From positions 52,078,006 to 52,142,005 of the forward strand of contig NC_085047.1 of the NCBI RefSeq assembly GCF_963662255.1: a stretch of 64,000 nt of DNA. The letters run 5' to 3'. The position numbers and the translations under genes were made by a program. Origin of the DNA: Cinclus cinclus. Lineage: Eukaryota > Chordata > Aves > Passeriformes > Cinclidae. The notes beneath the pieces are model-generated. The model did not search any database. It saw only the letters and a list, made by a program, of their open reading frames with translations, and was not told the origin of the DNA. Below, one piece after another: positions 1 to 13,576 of the stretch; the first letter of the stretch is position 1, and each line of letters begins with the position of its first letter.

Positions 1-3000
1 AACCAAACACTGTGATCTGTTTTTGTGAAGCCCTCCATGTTTTCTCCACCATGGAGCATGTTCAGCAAAGGGCAGCAGGGCTTGTGAAATGACTAGAGAG
101 CATTTCTTGTGGAATCAGCTGAGGGAACTGGGGGTGTTTAGCCTGGAGAAAAGGAGCCTCAGGGGGAACGTCACCACTCTCCACAACTCCCTGAAAGGAG
201 GTTGTAGTGAGGAGTGGGCCAGTCTTTTCTACCATGCCTACAGCGAGAGGACCAGAGGAAATGTCCTTAAGCTGAGGCAAGGGAAATTCAGATTAGATAT
301 TAGGAAACTCTTTTTCATGGTTTTTTTTCACCAGTCATCAAACAAACCCACAAAAAGATTGACAAATATATTACACGTTAATGATACATGCATTTTGCAC
401 TAGATGTAAACAATGCCTGAAAAATGTTACAAGTATCCATTGACGCTTCTGTTGAGAAATCAGGTTAGAATTTAAATATCCTGAATTAGAAATGTGGTTT
501 CAAAAGACAAACTATGAACTTCCACTGAAAACAATGGATTCAATACATAGGCATTAATGAATCATCCCAAAGAGCCATTTTAAAAAAGGAAATATATAAT
601 AATTCTTTGCAACAGACAGCAAAAGTGATCGTTCTTACAAAAAATTTAGTGAATGAGAATATGTAGGATTCCATGGGCTGTTTTCCTTGATTTCTTTATA
701 GCACCTGATTTTGTGATTACTTCAATTCCAGAAACAATAATCAAAAGAAAAGGGCCAGAATATCCTTTTGCATGCTGTGTCTGGTGCTATGAGATACCAA
801 AAAATAATATAGAGCAGCAAAAATGAGCCTCAGTACTTAAGTGTCCCTTCTGTGGAGATAATCTACCAGGGATTCAAGCAAAATGGGCACTAGTATTTCT
901 GGTCTCTGGTTAGTGCAAAATTCTGGCTGTTAATTAACAATTCATTGTCAATAATTGAATAACTACTGATGTATGTACTGATGTATGTATGTACTGATGT
1001 GAATGCTTATAAAAAAAAAATGCATTGACTCTCAATTGAAAATAAAAACATATCTTGATTACGTCAGAAATAAAATTAGAATAATTGAGCCTTTATAGCT
1101 GGTCCAAGTAGGAAAACACTTCGATAATGGTTCTGCTTCTCTTCTCTGGAACTTTCCATCTGCATCCCATGCTTCTTTACTAACCTAATTTAAATAAGTG
1201 TCACCAAGAGATGTTTTTCCATATTAAAGAATCTTGAGTTTTAGAGACTTCTCATTCCTTTTTTAGGTGAGAGCTTCATCTTGCCGCAATGAATTCTAGA
1301 GAACCGGTATCTTTAAAGCATACACATATTCCTAAGTGAAAAGTTTTTACAAGGAGAAATAAGTTTTAAACCAAACAGCTGCAGCTGATATTAAAATGGA
1401 AAAGTGTGCTTAGTTCAAATGTAGATATTGGCTGGTTGCTTATATTTTAATAAAAACAGACTATCTGAGATGTATCTAGAGTTCTGGGCTTAGTCATGAT
1501 TCTTCAACTATTAAAACATGCCTAGGCAGGAAGTCTTCACGAATATTTTTAGGAGAAAATCTCATAAAATTATCAAAATAAGTACTGACTCTAAGTATAA
1601 ACAACAAAGTGTTGGAACTCATGGAAATTTTGCCTTCAGAAAACTTAGTAACATAACTTCAGTCTATTAGCATAGTGAAGTGGTTATTTCCATGTTTTTA
1701 TGAATAATGAAAGATACATACAGTCTGAAAAATATGCAAAATAGCAAGGATTTAATTCATGTCCTATGAGAAAGTGAAATGCTAAAAATCATTCAGGAAG
1801 GAAAGAAACAAAGGTGTATGATCCTTTTAAAGGATTTAAATTCAGAAAAATAAAATTTGATTTGGCTGTTATAACAGCAATAAGAAAGAATCCTGCTACA
1901 ATATCTGATGTAAATTGTAGATATCTAATAATGGGAGGTTTAATGCATCACATGAAAATGGTGTAAGATGAATGTTATGGAGGATGGCAAAAATGGGTAG
2001 TATATCTTGGACAGGAAAACAGAAATACTGAAATAATTCAGATAATTTGATAATGGCAAGATAATCTTATATTTGTAGGACTAATAGACAGTTAAGAAGA
2101 GTGTAATTGAGGACATTAATTGAATTATAGACTCCTTTCTTTCCTCTGGTTTCCTATTCCGTTCTACTGTTTTACTGGAGTGCTATCATGTGTCATTCAT
2201 TTCATAGTGGTTTGAATGTACCGCTCTGTAGTTGCAATTCCTCTATACTTAATTTTAAAACAGGAGGAAGTAAAAGGCAAGCAGTGTATGATTGGTATGC
2301 AGTGTGCTTTTAGTGTTGATCTATAGTAACTAAGCTGTGGTATATAACAATACGACATAAATGTATTATTGTGAATCCTCTATTATGTTAATATATAGAA
2401 TATATTTAATAGTAAACATTCCTCTTTACAAAAAAAATAACTAGAAACATTTTTGATACTAAGAGTGGTTTCCTGAAGCATGATGCTTTGTCAAGAAGCT
2501 AATTTGGCAAATTTGCTGGCTGCTGTAGATCTGGTTACAGCTATACACATTTCAAACTCCTCCCTCCGAGAGACTGTTCTCATATTTTAGCTCTTTAAAT
2601 GTGAGTGGTTTTCTCAGACTTTCTTCTCTTTAATTTAAAAACCTGTGTATTTATAAAAAATTATGTGTCAGATAGCAGTAGAATACATTCAAAGAGGGAG
2701 AGTGCTTAAATCTTCACAGTCATTGTTCTCATCCACCTGAATTTCACATACATGATGCCACTGCTATCCTATCATCCGTTCTCAATGGAAGAAAATCAAG
2801 GAAAATTTGGTTTATTTAGCTTATCAAAGAGAAGGCTAAGCAGTAAGTGGATCTGATCTTCCACAAGTCTGTAATTACCAACACAAGGAAAAGTTACCTG
2901 ATACTAGAAAGCTCACAGACAAAAGTGTCACAAGATCTGTCAAAGCAAAAATAAGGTGCAGATTTTTAACCATTGCAAGAATTAGTGTATGAGGTAGCAT

Positions 3001-4723
3001 TCCACAGCTGACCTGTGAGTGAATGGAGGGAGTGCATAGTCTCTCGCACGTGTCTGGGTGACCTCCAAAGAATCCAACTCCTTCCCTTCTTCCAAGTGTT
3101 TTTAACTAGTATGGGAAGCTGAGGTGAATGAAACAGTGTCATCGGACGCAACACTGGTCTAAGAGATCTGTCTGCAACTTACTCTCATGTAAAGAGGACA
3201 GGGGTAACACTGTGTTTCTCTGAGCAGTTTCTGTTGAGAAAAGAGCTAACATTTGGATGCTTTTCCGTGTACTGAAGCACTTCTGTGTTGTTGCTGTTAT
3301 CACCATCCTCTCTGAAATAGACTCATCGTGTTTATGAGAAAAAGGTTGTACACCGAGTGCACAAACTTAAATTAGCTTTATCATATATGGAGACGTGTTA
3401 CTAACTTGGAGCTATATCAGTGAAAAGATTAAAGAAATACAATTTCCATTTCCTCAAGCATGAAGGATCACTGACAGCAGTAGCATATGGTCTCCCTAAC
3501 ATTCTCCTGTTCAGAAGCTGGGGGAGGTCATGATTATGGAAAGTAAAGACCTCAGATGAGTGAGTAAAGCACTGCAAGCTGGTGTATGACAGTTTTTGTG
3601 TACCTAATGGAGAACAGAGAAATTCAGTCTCTTTAGTCTGAAACATTCTTTTTGCATTCCCTTTAGGGAAGGTATTCACTATATTTCTTTATTTCATGGA
3701 GGCTGCAGTTCTCTCAGTGGCTGCAGCCTAGGTAAAGGCACCGTCTGCAGAACCTGGGAAATGCAGATGGGTGTGGTGAGGATCCCATCCCAAACAACTG
3801 ACTCCTCCTAGGAGTGCCATGGCAGAGCTCACCTGAACATAAATGCAGGGCTGAAGGCAGCCTGCCAGCTGATGTAAAGGATAGGAAAAAGATTGTTCTG
3901 CATTGCATGATGTAGATGAGACAAGTTTAAAAAAAAAAAAAAAGACATCTAATTAAATTGTGTCTTTTTTGTCTATTTTTTGAATATCCAGAACACTGAA
4001 AGAAAAGTGAAAAAGATTATTTGGTATTAATATCTAGTCTTATAGTCATACACTCAACTGAGAAAATTTAAAACAGGAAAAACAGTGCTAATTTTTAACT
4101 GTTTTATTTAAAAATATATTCACATTAATTTTAAAATGCAAAACTAAAATTTAAAATGGTTTCATTAAAATGGTTTGGGATATTTGATGTATGTAACTTC
4201 AGAAAAATTATTATGTTGACACACTGATTTTGCTAGCTCTTCTACTTATTAGTGGAATGGGAGGACTTGTAATTTATGACCCTGAAGTAGATGTGGATAG
4301 CAAGCTGTATTATTTTGGTTGTACTTTGCACAAGGCTGCTTCAGAAGTAAATCTGGTATCTGATAGATAACTGACAACTGTGTTATACACAATGTTGGAA
4401 GAAGATACAGCTAAGCATAATTGCAAGTGTGTCTGTTTCCCTGTATTTGTTTGTAGAGTTTGGGTTTTTAGTGATGTTGAGAAAATTTATTTGATGTGAC
4501 ACATGAGAAATAGATCTTAGGAGTACCAGGTTACAGTCATTACTGGTATTTTTCTAACAGCAGCTACTTCTTATTTTGCATTTCTTAAAAACATTCATTT
4601 TAAGTCACTATTTTTAAGTGCTAAAAAGGACACAATTAACTTACTTGATGGGTAAAATTTCCTCTGTTCTTATACAATATTTTAGTGAAAAATTCCTGCT
4701 AATAACCTTGACTTTCTTTAAAG
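1..4723 (+). other. NBEA: NBEA intron (3' part) upstream of the first exon
   Basis: Non-coding, AT-rich. It holds a CR1 fragment near the left edge (about 50-325) and otherwise single-copy-looking sequence with short homopolymers (A run near 3930-3943) and a small imperfect ATGTATGT repeat near 967-1000. ORFs here are short and resemble nothing I recognise. It ends with the splice acceptor at 4722-4723. Confidence 0.85.
50..325 (+). mobile_element. CR1 LINE fragment (C-terminal ORF2 to 3' UTR region)
   Basis: The block GAACTGGGGGTGTTTAGCCT-GGAGAAAAGGAG (131-163), followed by CTGAAAGGAGGTTGTAGTGA (191-210) and ATTCAGATTAGATATTAGGA (285-304), is the familiar 3' region of chicken-repeat-1 LINEs in sense orientation. 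The copy is truncated at the 5' end and also lacks the normal CR1 3' terminal repeat: similarity fades around 320 into a T-run. Boundaries are approximate. The two ORFs overlapping it on opposite strands are by-products of this repeat. Confidence 0.85.
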
Positions 4724-4841
4724 GTCCTTGCCTATACTGAAGGCCTTCATGGAAAATGGATGTTCAGCGAGATTCGAGCTGTTTTTTCAAGACGTTATCT
4801 TCTCCAGAACACAGCTTTGGAAGTGTTTATGGCAAACAGAA
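4724..4841 (+). CDS. NBEA: NBEA coding exon (PH-like domain, C-terminal part), first in window
   Basis: Internal coding exon of neurobeachin. It is 118 nt long: 39 whole codons beginning at a codon boundary, plus one base of a split codon. The acceptor is the AG at 4722-4723 after a T-rich stretch (actttctttaaag), and the donor is gtaggt from 4842. The translation begins [19 protein letters not shown] and ends ALEVFMANR, which I recognise as strands of the PH-like domain that packs against BEACH in neurobeachin-type proteins. The following intron is phase 1: the last A joins CT of the next exon to give Thr. The paralog LRBA has a very similar exon; the NBEA choice rests on later exons. The preceding exon is outside the window, so the incoming phase (0) is inferred from the frame. 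Confidence 0.95.
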
Positions 4842-5555
4842 GTAGGTCATAGTTTGTATTTGTTGCATAAAATTGTGTTTGTGGTTATTTTTTCTTTTAT
4901 TTATTAATCTTAATATTAGAACTCTGTGCTTCCTTTGATAAAGTGCTTATGTCTATTCTATAATGCTTACTCTTGTATGTATTCAGTGCAAATTTTATTA
5001 AAATCAATCACATAACTCAATCTCCCTGCTTTCTGTGTAGCAGTGAGATTGATTTATTACCAGAGAAATAAATGGAGCCAGTCAGTTTTCTGTATGTGCT
5101 ACTCTGAATCACAGGTCAGGGGCTGGTGAGGTGTATAAGCATCAGGAGCTCTGATGCAAGTTTTTATGTCAGCTGGAGAGGGAATGAAACAATTCCTTGT
5201 TCCTGGGTGTTTTAAGGCAGTAGTTAGAAGAGCAAATGCCATGCCAACTAATGAATAGCTTCTCAGCTTGATAAGAGATTTTATGGGTTAATAGTAAGGT
5301 GTTGTTCCTCTGAAGTAAACAACACTCAGGTCTTGTGCAAAACAGGAGATTTAATGCTAAAATGTTAACCAGCTAATTATACATAGGTGTGAAGAATGTC
5401 AGGAATTTCTGTCGTACCTTGGATCCCCAGGAAGATAAAAGTGGAACTGACTTCTCTCCCCAGATAAAAACCTGAGCATTTAAAAAATATAGGCAGGTGA
5501 AGAAACAGACTTCTGCAGATGTTTTACTGGTACATATTTTCTTTTCTTCATTTAG
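4842..5555 (+). other. NBEA: NBEA intron, 714 bp
   Basis: Short phase 1 intron between the two PH-domain exons. Unique-looking AT-rich sequence with no repeat or RNA gene seen. GT at 4842, AG at 5554-5555, preceded by a pyrimidine-rich stretch. Confidence 0.9.
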
Positions 5556-5658
5556 CTTCTGTTATGTTTAATTTTCCTGACCAAGCAACAGTGAAAAAAG
5601 TTGTATACAGCTTACCACGTGTTGGAGTAGGAACCAGCTATGGTTTGCCACAAGCCAG
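5556..5658 (+). CDS. NBEA: NBEA coding exon (end of PH-like domain and PH-BEACH linker)
   Basis: 103-nt internal exon. Acceptor ttcatttag ends at 5555; donor gtaatt starts at 5659. It enters with two bases completing a Thr codon, carries 33 whole codons and leaves two bases (AG), so the downstream intron is phase 2. The translation includes [20 protein letters not shown], the C-terminal helix of the PH-like domain, then [13 protein letters not shown], the linker to BEACH. As I remember LRBA, it has a different residue after FPD and different residues in the KKVV segment, so this reads as NBEA. The intron before it is only 714 bp, by far the shortest here, so this exon pairs closely with the previous PH exon. 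Confidence 0.95.
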
Positions 5659-8600
5659 GTAATTTAATTAACATAGTTTTTATACTTTCTGTTTATTATA
5701 TTATTTCGTTGATATTTTTGAAATATCAGTGCTAAAGCATTATTCCTGTCAAGAAAATCTATATTTTCTTTTTCTAAAGTTTAGTATGAGAAACATTACC
5801 CTTTACTTACTATATGGCCTCTTAGTATATGGAATAGAAGTAAAAGTATTGTAAATTAGATAATTAGATTTTTTCCTTTTCAATTACAGGAAATAAGCAC
5901 CTTCCAGTGAAAATACTTACACTTTTTCTCTTCAAAGTCTGGTTTCCAGTCAGGCTTTATAAATATATAATCAAATGTTCATCCTTCCTCTGATTGTTTT
6001 GCAGAATGTGAAACTGAACCTGACTAGTTTTTGTGTTTGCTGAATGTGAATTATCTATATGAATGTGTGGGATTTTGCTTCATTTCTTATCAGTGTAGTG
6101 GCTATTTTGCAATTTCCAAATTTCTTCCATTCACTAGTATAACGCATTCTTCCTCTTTTCTTTGCAAAATTAAGGAGCATATATATTTTTGAAAGAGCAA
6201 CTAAGGTTGAGTTTTAGAGATTTTCATATACCCTGAACAGCTACAGTTTTTTATTTCCTCATCAACATCAAATCAGCCTATGGCCAGAAGTAAGGCTGGA
6301 AATTGTCAGATCCTATATTATAAAAGTATTCCTATTTCAGAGATAGCTCATGTGTACTTCACAGTGTTGGAGGGGGGGATTTTTTTTGTTTGTTTTTCAG
6401 GTCAGTATTAACTTCTGGTCAAAATGAGACAAAAATAAAGAAGTACAAGGGAGTGAAGAAAGAGCATGATATTAACAAAATATGGCACTTTGGGCTCAGA
6501 CCCCCATTTGGCTTGATTGGGCCAAAAAGCCAATGACTTAATCACCAGTGTAGTGTCTGGGATGTGTCTTTCTCTCTCCTTAAGTCATTTCAAAAACTTC
6601 ACATTGTCCTTGTTTTATCCCAGTGCAAAATGTGGAAATACTGTGAAGTGTCAAAGCATTTGTAGAATTGGAGAACTATTTCATTCCCAGATGAACATCA
6701 TTCCCTGTCATGAGCCCAAGAGTCTCATGATACCTAAGGCTTGATCTCCTGAATGTGCTGAAGTCTTTAGGCAAACTGCCAAATTTCTCAAGTTTTCATT
6801 GAGATCAAGGAGAAGTTGGGACATTTATTTGGAAGGCTCTTCTTGTTAATATTTGCATTGTTCTTCCATACACTAAAGTTAAAGGAAATGCTGTCTCTAA
6901 ATGGAAAGAAATAGTATTCTTTTCTGAAGTAGAAATGGCCACATGTTCTAGCACAAACAAAATGCAAATTTCTCAATCAGAATTTCATATTTACGGTGAC
7001 ATTTTTTACTTTTGAAATTCATATCCTTTGTGCATTATTCAGTGAATAATTGTCTGAAAAAGTTTGTTGATATATAATTATTTAGAAAAGTTTCAGCTTC
7101 AATGTAATATGCAGTTATTCCCATACCTTTTTGATTGAAGTTCAATTTGAATCGAAAATGGGCTTGCTAGCCTTCAGAATGTATCTGGCATATGGTAGTG
7201 AAGTTATTTTTCTTTCCTTTTCTTGTGTAATCATGGTATGATTTATGCACAATAAAGACTCCATAATCATGTTTTTTTTCTTTTTTCTCCCTGCTTACAT
7301 GCTCTTATTGTCTTCAGTAGGATTGCAGTGGAGTAATGGAGGGGAAATCCAGCTCTATAACTTCTCTGTAGCCAATCTTTATTGATGTTATAATATAGTT
7401 TTCATTCCTATGAATATGTTTGCCCTGGGATGCTAGTTTTTAAAATTATGCTTATTTGTATAACTAAAATAAGAAGTTATGGTGAGTAACCAAAATGAGC
7501 TGCTATACTGGGAAATTTTTTTTCCCTTTTTTGTCATCACAATTTTCCAGATTAAGTTTAACCTTAAAATGTCTTAACAAGAGCAGACCTTTCTGGTTGT
7601 TTTGCTTAAGTTCTTTAGTTCAGTTTAAGCAAGTAGTATTTCCTCTCTGATACTACTCTGATAAACGTCACCTAGAGTTAATTACAGTGTTATAAAGTCT
7701 TGCATTCATGATGGAAACATTCCAAAGAAGTCAATTAGTTTTAATGCGGTACATGGCTTTTAAGTGTATTTCTGTTTCCATGGTGAAATCCTGTAATTAA
7801 CAAAGGTGCAAGGAAATAGAAGTAAACAGTAATATTTATGATCTAATGGCTCAAAGGCTTAGAAGCAGGTGAACCATTGTGACTTCCTAAGACTTTACAG
7901 ACCTGCTGTTCAGAGCAAGTCTTTAGTTTGCCTCTTTGCAGCCTTTCCAAGAAGCCTGTTTAATGCTTTGATTCAACAGAGAGTTCAAGCCTGTGCTTAA
8001 TGTTACAAAGAAGTAATTACATCCTTAAAATCAGTCACATGTTGAAGAGTTCAGTCTGATTTGATAATCAAATTAGTCTGTCTTTGATAAATGCATTTTC
8101 ACTGTTCCTGAAACATGTTGCATTGATTGTAATTTCCTTATGACCTTGCCAAATGATACAACTGGGCAGGCAATTCTATGTCTTTTAACTTCTGCAGCTC
8201 CATATGATTCTACATAGGTAGAGTAATATACTCTTTTTTAGCATGGTATTATCAGACTACTTTTTATGGTTCTTACACCTCAGGTGTAATTTACTGATGT
8301 CTTTTTATTGAGGGCAGCATCGCAGCTCAGAAGCCAACTGTGAGCTGCCTGATGGCTTTATAACATAGAGAGATCAAAGAATTGGTAAAAGATATGGTAT
8401 CTTCACTACTAAACATACTGACACCTCCCTCTGAAATTCTGTGGGCTATTAATGCATTAGAGAAAACAATGGCTTCAGTTGATAAACCAAGTTTTTTTTT
8501 TTCTGAAAAAAATGTATTTTGACTGTTACAGTAACTATATTCAACATCAACTCAGCTCTGCCATGTCAGCAGCTTGGTGATAGGTTTCCAGATCTCAATA

Positions 8601-11235
8601 CAGAGGCTGAGTTTTGTGAAGAGAAAGAGGTAGAAAAACTAAGATTTGATGCCATCAAAGTATAAAACCCTTTTTAGAACCTTGATTAAAAGTGAATGCT
8701 GATGAGTTTCTTGTCTTTCCTTGGGAAATTACTTTCCCAAGTATTTTTTTTTTTCTCTCTGAACAGGAGTTATGTAACACATAACATCATGCAGGTGCAA
8801 GGTACTTAAATATTCTTCGTATGAGATTGCACTGTAGCTAACTAAATTAAAAGTGATTGTGAAAGGGGGTATGTCACATTCCATATATGGGGTATATAAC
8901 ACCTTCCTTCATCAAATGGCATGAATTGTTTTCTAAATACATTTAAATGTATAAAAATTGAAAAATTGGATCATTCTGTTGTACATCAGAGTCTTCTGCA
9001 GTTCCCATTTTGAGTAGACATTTTGTGGTTCTCTAGAACCAAAGGAAACCCATTCATTTGTGCATCTTGATATTAATGATGGCATATTGAAGAAAGAAAT
9101 AGTTTGATCAAAGTTGGGTGGTTTTAACAAACAGAAAACAGTGGGTCTTCCTGTGTTAGCTGAAACAAGCAGGTGTGGAACCAATTTATTGTGCATAATT
9201 TCTTCCAGTCTTTGCTGGAAAAAAATGTGAAACTTTCAAGCACGTAGATATGGAGTAAATAAGGATGTTTTTAGTATATTTTGATTTTCTGTAGAGTTCA
9301 CTCAAATCAGTGATTCAAATGCAAAGACCAGCACTTGACAGTTTATAGATTTTTGAAATTCCCTAGAAGATTGTAAATGAAGTCTATAAGTAGCTACTAA
9401 GCTGTACTGATACATAAATGTTGTTTTGTCATGGGAGGAAGAGAAAGTCTGACAGAAATGCTTTGTAAATTTAATGATCTCTTTAATATTGTTATTTTCT
9501 GTGTTTATTAATTTGTATGTAGCATTAGTCAAAATTTACTGGAAACCATATGTCTTTAAGAGTTCTGTAAAAATAGTTGTTATTCTATAAAATGCAGTAT
9601 TAAGTATGATTACATTTGGATATTTCTTTAGATAAATTGTTTCATAAGCATTATAGAAACAACTTTAAAATACTTTGCATTGTCTCCTATGTACTAGTAA
9701 AGTGTATTTCCCTTTGGTATCCTATAGTCTACTGTAAAGTAAAGCTAGCCAAGCTGGCAAGACCTGTTATTTGGGTAAATACACTGGCATGGTCATGTAT
9801 GGGCATACATGGGTTTTGTTTGCCCACTTTGTAAGCTGAAATATGGCAGATGTTGACAACTTAAACATTGGCAATTTAGACAAATCATTGTAATAACTGT
9901 ACACTCCAGCTGCATGCCAATACTCACCTTTTCTCTGGAAAAAGAGTTTAGTGTATCTCTAGGGCTATGTACATGTATATGACTAAGTTTTCAGAAGATA
10001 CTTGCCTTCCAGAGTCTAGAAATAACACACAGGGTGCAACTGAAAGCTGAAGCATTGGGTGTCCCTATTTAGTCTTGATTAGCTATGTAAATACTACTAC
10101 ATACATTCTTTAAATTCCCTGAATTCAGACTGCGCATTAGGAATAGTCTTTTTTTGTTGTTGTTGTTGTTCTTTTTAAGGTGTATAAACATTTCTCTATT
10201 TTAGCACATTTCTAAGATCTAAATGTCTTTTAAAATAGGTATCTGAGGAGATAAATTTATTTTCCTTTTAAAAATTTCCTTGTCTTTTTTTTTTCAGGCC
10301 AGAACTACTTTCTCTAAAAATGGGTTTAGAACAATGAGACTGCTTCTGCCTGTTGCAGATTTTTTTCTTTAATACATTAGTCTAGACTGACTCCAGTTGC
10401 CTATATTTTACCAATCAGGAACACAATATACAATGGTTAATTTAAGACTTTGTGTGTGGTAATTGGTTATTGTGATGTTGTCAAATTGCATATAGAATAG
10501 TCGAGGTTTCTGCTTTTCTCTTCCTTGACATGTAGTTTGATTCTTTCTCCCTCATCCAGTCATGTAAGTTTCAAAAAAATGTGCGGAAATTAAGATCAAA
10601 GAAGCTTCTGCCCCCTTCCAAATTTGAATGAAACGCAATTTAGAAGTCATTATGATGAGACAGGCAGATGAACATGTGAGCAGATAACTGAGCAAAATTT
10701 GTTTCTTTCAGAAACCAGGCTGTAAGTAGAAACCTTCAAGCTTACTGGGATATAGGAAAGACTCACAGGTAGTTGACCATAGAGGAGGTGCACAAATTGA
10801 GTAATAAAATATAGTGAACCTGTGTGATGGAAGTATATGTCACTTTAATCTATCACTCACTCACATTAATGAACTTATCTCAATATATCCTTTTGAAATC
10901 GGAGATGGTATTTCTTTTTTATTCCTTCTGGACAAACCTGGCACCAGGAGGTCTGCAGTTTCTTTTAATCCCAGTCTTTTGTCCATATACAGAATAAAAC
11001 CACAAAATATATTATTCTGATTTGTTGCATTGATGTAGTAGTGATAAAATAAAATACAGCTCCTAATTTTAGGCCATTTCTCAAATAAGGGTAATTGTGT
11101 CTCCTTGGCTTCATTAAATGAAATTTTTAAAAAAGCCTGTGAGAAAATCTGAAATTAATCACACTAAAAACTTTGCCCTACATCTTAACACTTAATGAAA
11201 CTCTTAAAAAAAAATTCTTTAAATGTATTTCCTAG
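5659..11235 (+). other. NBEA: NBEA intron, 5.6 kb
   Basis: Phase 2 intron separating the PH-linker exon from the first BEACH exon. Mostly unique-looking AT-rich sequence. A (TTG)n microsatellite occurs near 10149-10170. The stretch 7660-8160 is unusually free of low-complexity sequence and is listed in the findings as a possible conserved element. No gene is seen. Confidence 0.85.
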
Positions 11236-11351
11236 GAGAATCTCTCTGGCCACACCCCGACAGCTTTATAAATCCTCCAACATGACTCAGCGCTGGCAGA
11301 GACGGGAGATATCCAACTTTGAATACTTGATGTTCCTCAACACTATAGCAG
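11236..11351 (+). CDS. NBEA: NBEA coding exon (start of BEACH domain)
   Basis: 116-nt exon. Acceptor tttcctag ends at 11235; donor gtaagg starts at 11352. The first G completes an Arg codon from the previous exon, 38 codons follow, and the final G begins a Gly codon (phase 1 intron). The translation runs [17 protein letters not shown] and then [19 protein letters not shown], the signature opening of the BEACH domain, where the NFEYLM segment and the following Leu-Asn are nearly invariant in the family. BEACH proteins act in vesicle trafficking and membrane-protein sorting; in neurobeachin this domain interacts with the adjacent PH-like domain. A read-through ORF continues past the donor and is not coding. 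Confidence 0.97.
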
Positions 11352-13576
11352 GTAAGGCTTCTGGCTCTTTAATCTCTCCTAATATGTTTATGTTTGTCAA
11401 GGTCTTAAGCAAAGTGATTTGATAGAATACATTTATCCCTCTAGAATTCAGCTACAGCTTTGTGATATATTCTGAAATACACACACATTAAATTTTATCA
11501 GAAAATGCACAACCTATCATGGAGACTTTGGATTCATGTATTGCTGTGAAGGCTGTTCCTTGCTCCCCTTCTGCCATTTCCTCTGCTGACAGCTTTGTCT
11601 GAAGCTTTATTAGAGTCAACAAACCATTGCCAGAGAGTGTCTGGAAATAATAATGGGAAAATGTAATTTCGCTACTTCATCATTCTCAGCAACAGCAACT
11701 AGACAGCAGAATAACAACAGTATTCTGCCTAGTACAGATGTCACCTGGATTGTGGTATGATTAGATTACAGCGTCTTTTCTCATATAATTCTTTGAGATG
11801 AAATATAATATCAGATTTGGTATTTAAAATGAGAAATAACTGCCATAGACATCTATTTGCTATTGGCAAAAGAAGAGCTTTTCTGGAAATTGTCATTAAT
11901 TAAACATTCAGGAAGTTATTATTCCTTTCGCCTTTCCCTTTTCTATGTGTTAACTCCAGTGTTAATTTTAAATGTAAAAACCAGCAGTTTTCTACACCAT
12001 ATACAGAGATTTCCAGGAGGTTGTCTACTATTATGATTCCTGCCTGTAGCACACATGCTGGTTATGAACCTGCCTGTGGAGAGCCTCATACAGACATTTC
12101 ACTTCAGTGAGCTTTAATTTGAAACCCAAATAACACAAATTAAATTCCACCGGGCATCACTTTGTACTCCAGTGTTACAACTCTCATCTTTACTTGGTCC
12201 TGACTTTTATGCTCGAGGTTATCCTCAGGCCAGGCATAAGACACATGTAAGTGTGAAACCCAAAGGTAGCACTCGTTATGCTGGCCAGTCTGGGGACAGT
12301 CACTGTGTTCTTCCCAGTAGGGCAGTGGCAGAATTCAGGAGCTGTCAAATTCACTTGCTTTGAACCCTCAGGCGTTGGCCTCTGTGCTTAGATGGTAGTC
12401 ACCTTCCATGCATCCAGTCTTACGGATGTTAATAAATGTGTCATCAATTTATCCCAGTGTGATACAGAAGTGTTACCACTGAACAGTTGGAAATCTGAGG
12501 GCATGTTTACCTTGTGCAGTGGAGCAAAAAGCAGAATCCCTGAAACTACTGGAGACCTGGGCTGGAAAGTCCATATGGTGAAGTCCAGTGCAGGCTCACC
12601 AGCTTGGTTCCCAAGCATTTTAGCTGCGGTCCCGCAGATCTCTGCTGGAGGAAGGAGCCCTGCTGAGCGTTTATTGCCTCTGGTGCAGTGCCAGAATGCC
12701 GCTATCCTGCTTCTGGACACTGGCCTGTCTCCAGCTGCTTCGTGCCTCTCACACGTCCGCTGCCCTTCTAGTGATGAGGAAATGCAGGCGGACCCTTGCT
12801 GGCTCCCTGCCTGCCTCACCTGAACGTGGAGGATTTACTGGAGAACTGGGAAGTTAGCCTAGGTCCCCTCAGTCCTTGTCCAATATGTTATCAACGAAAC
12901 AGTCCTCTGCTGGTAATTTCCTTTTTATGCATTAATTTCTTCTGTAAGTAGTGCATTTAAGCTCTTTATATGAGAGTAAACAAGAGATAAACCATTTTTT
13001 TATAAATTATTGTTAAAATTTTTAAATCAGTTTAAAACTCCAAGGTCATTATTTTCAGATACCTCACCAAAGCATCCAAACCTGGAAGACAGCATTATGT
13101 TTGAGGTCATACAGAAATTGCAGCAACACTTACACTAAAATATCCATCAGTTAACAAGCTTTAGCCTGAATAGATTCCCTCAGAGTATCTCACATTTCTC
13201 AACAAAAATATTTTTTGACCTGTTGTTTGATACTAGTACTGCTGGACAGGCTTTATAGTTGAATAGTTGGGGGGATTGCACAAGACAGAATTCTCTATGG
13301 TCATTTAGTGTCACTCATCTGCCGTATAACAGGATGGCTTGATATTAGCATTACAGGTTCCACCTGCTACGGCCAAGGTTTGAAGGATTACTGACTATTT
13401 TTTATTTTTGGTGTGTGTCCATGAATTTCTCTCCCATTTGAAAAAAACTGTTTGGTCACTATCCCTAGGAGTGTCGCTCTCTGAGTCAAGGCATTTAATT
13501 TCTAGCATGTTTATTGGTATCAGTCTCTTACAGGTAAATCTCCTTGGCTAATTGCATAGGATGCCTTGCTCATTGT

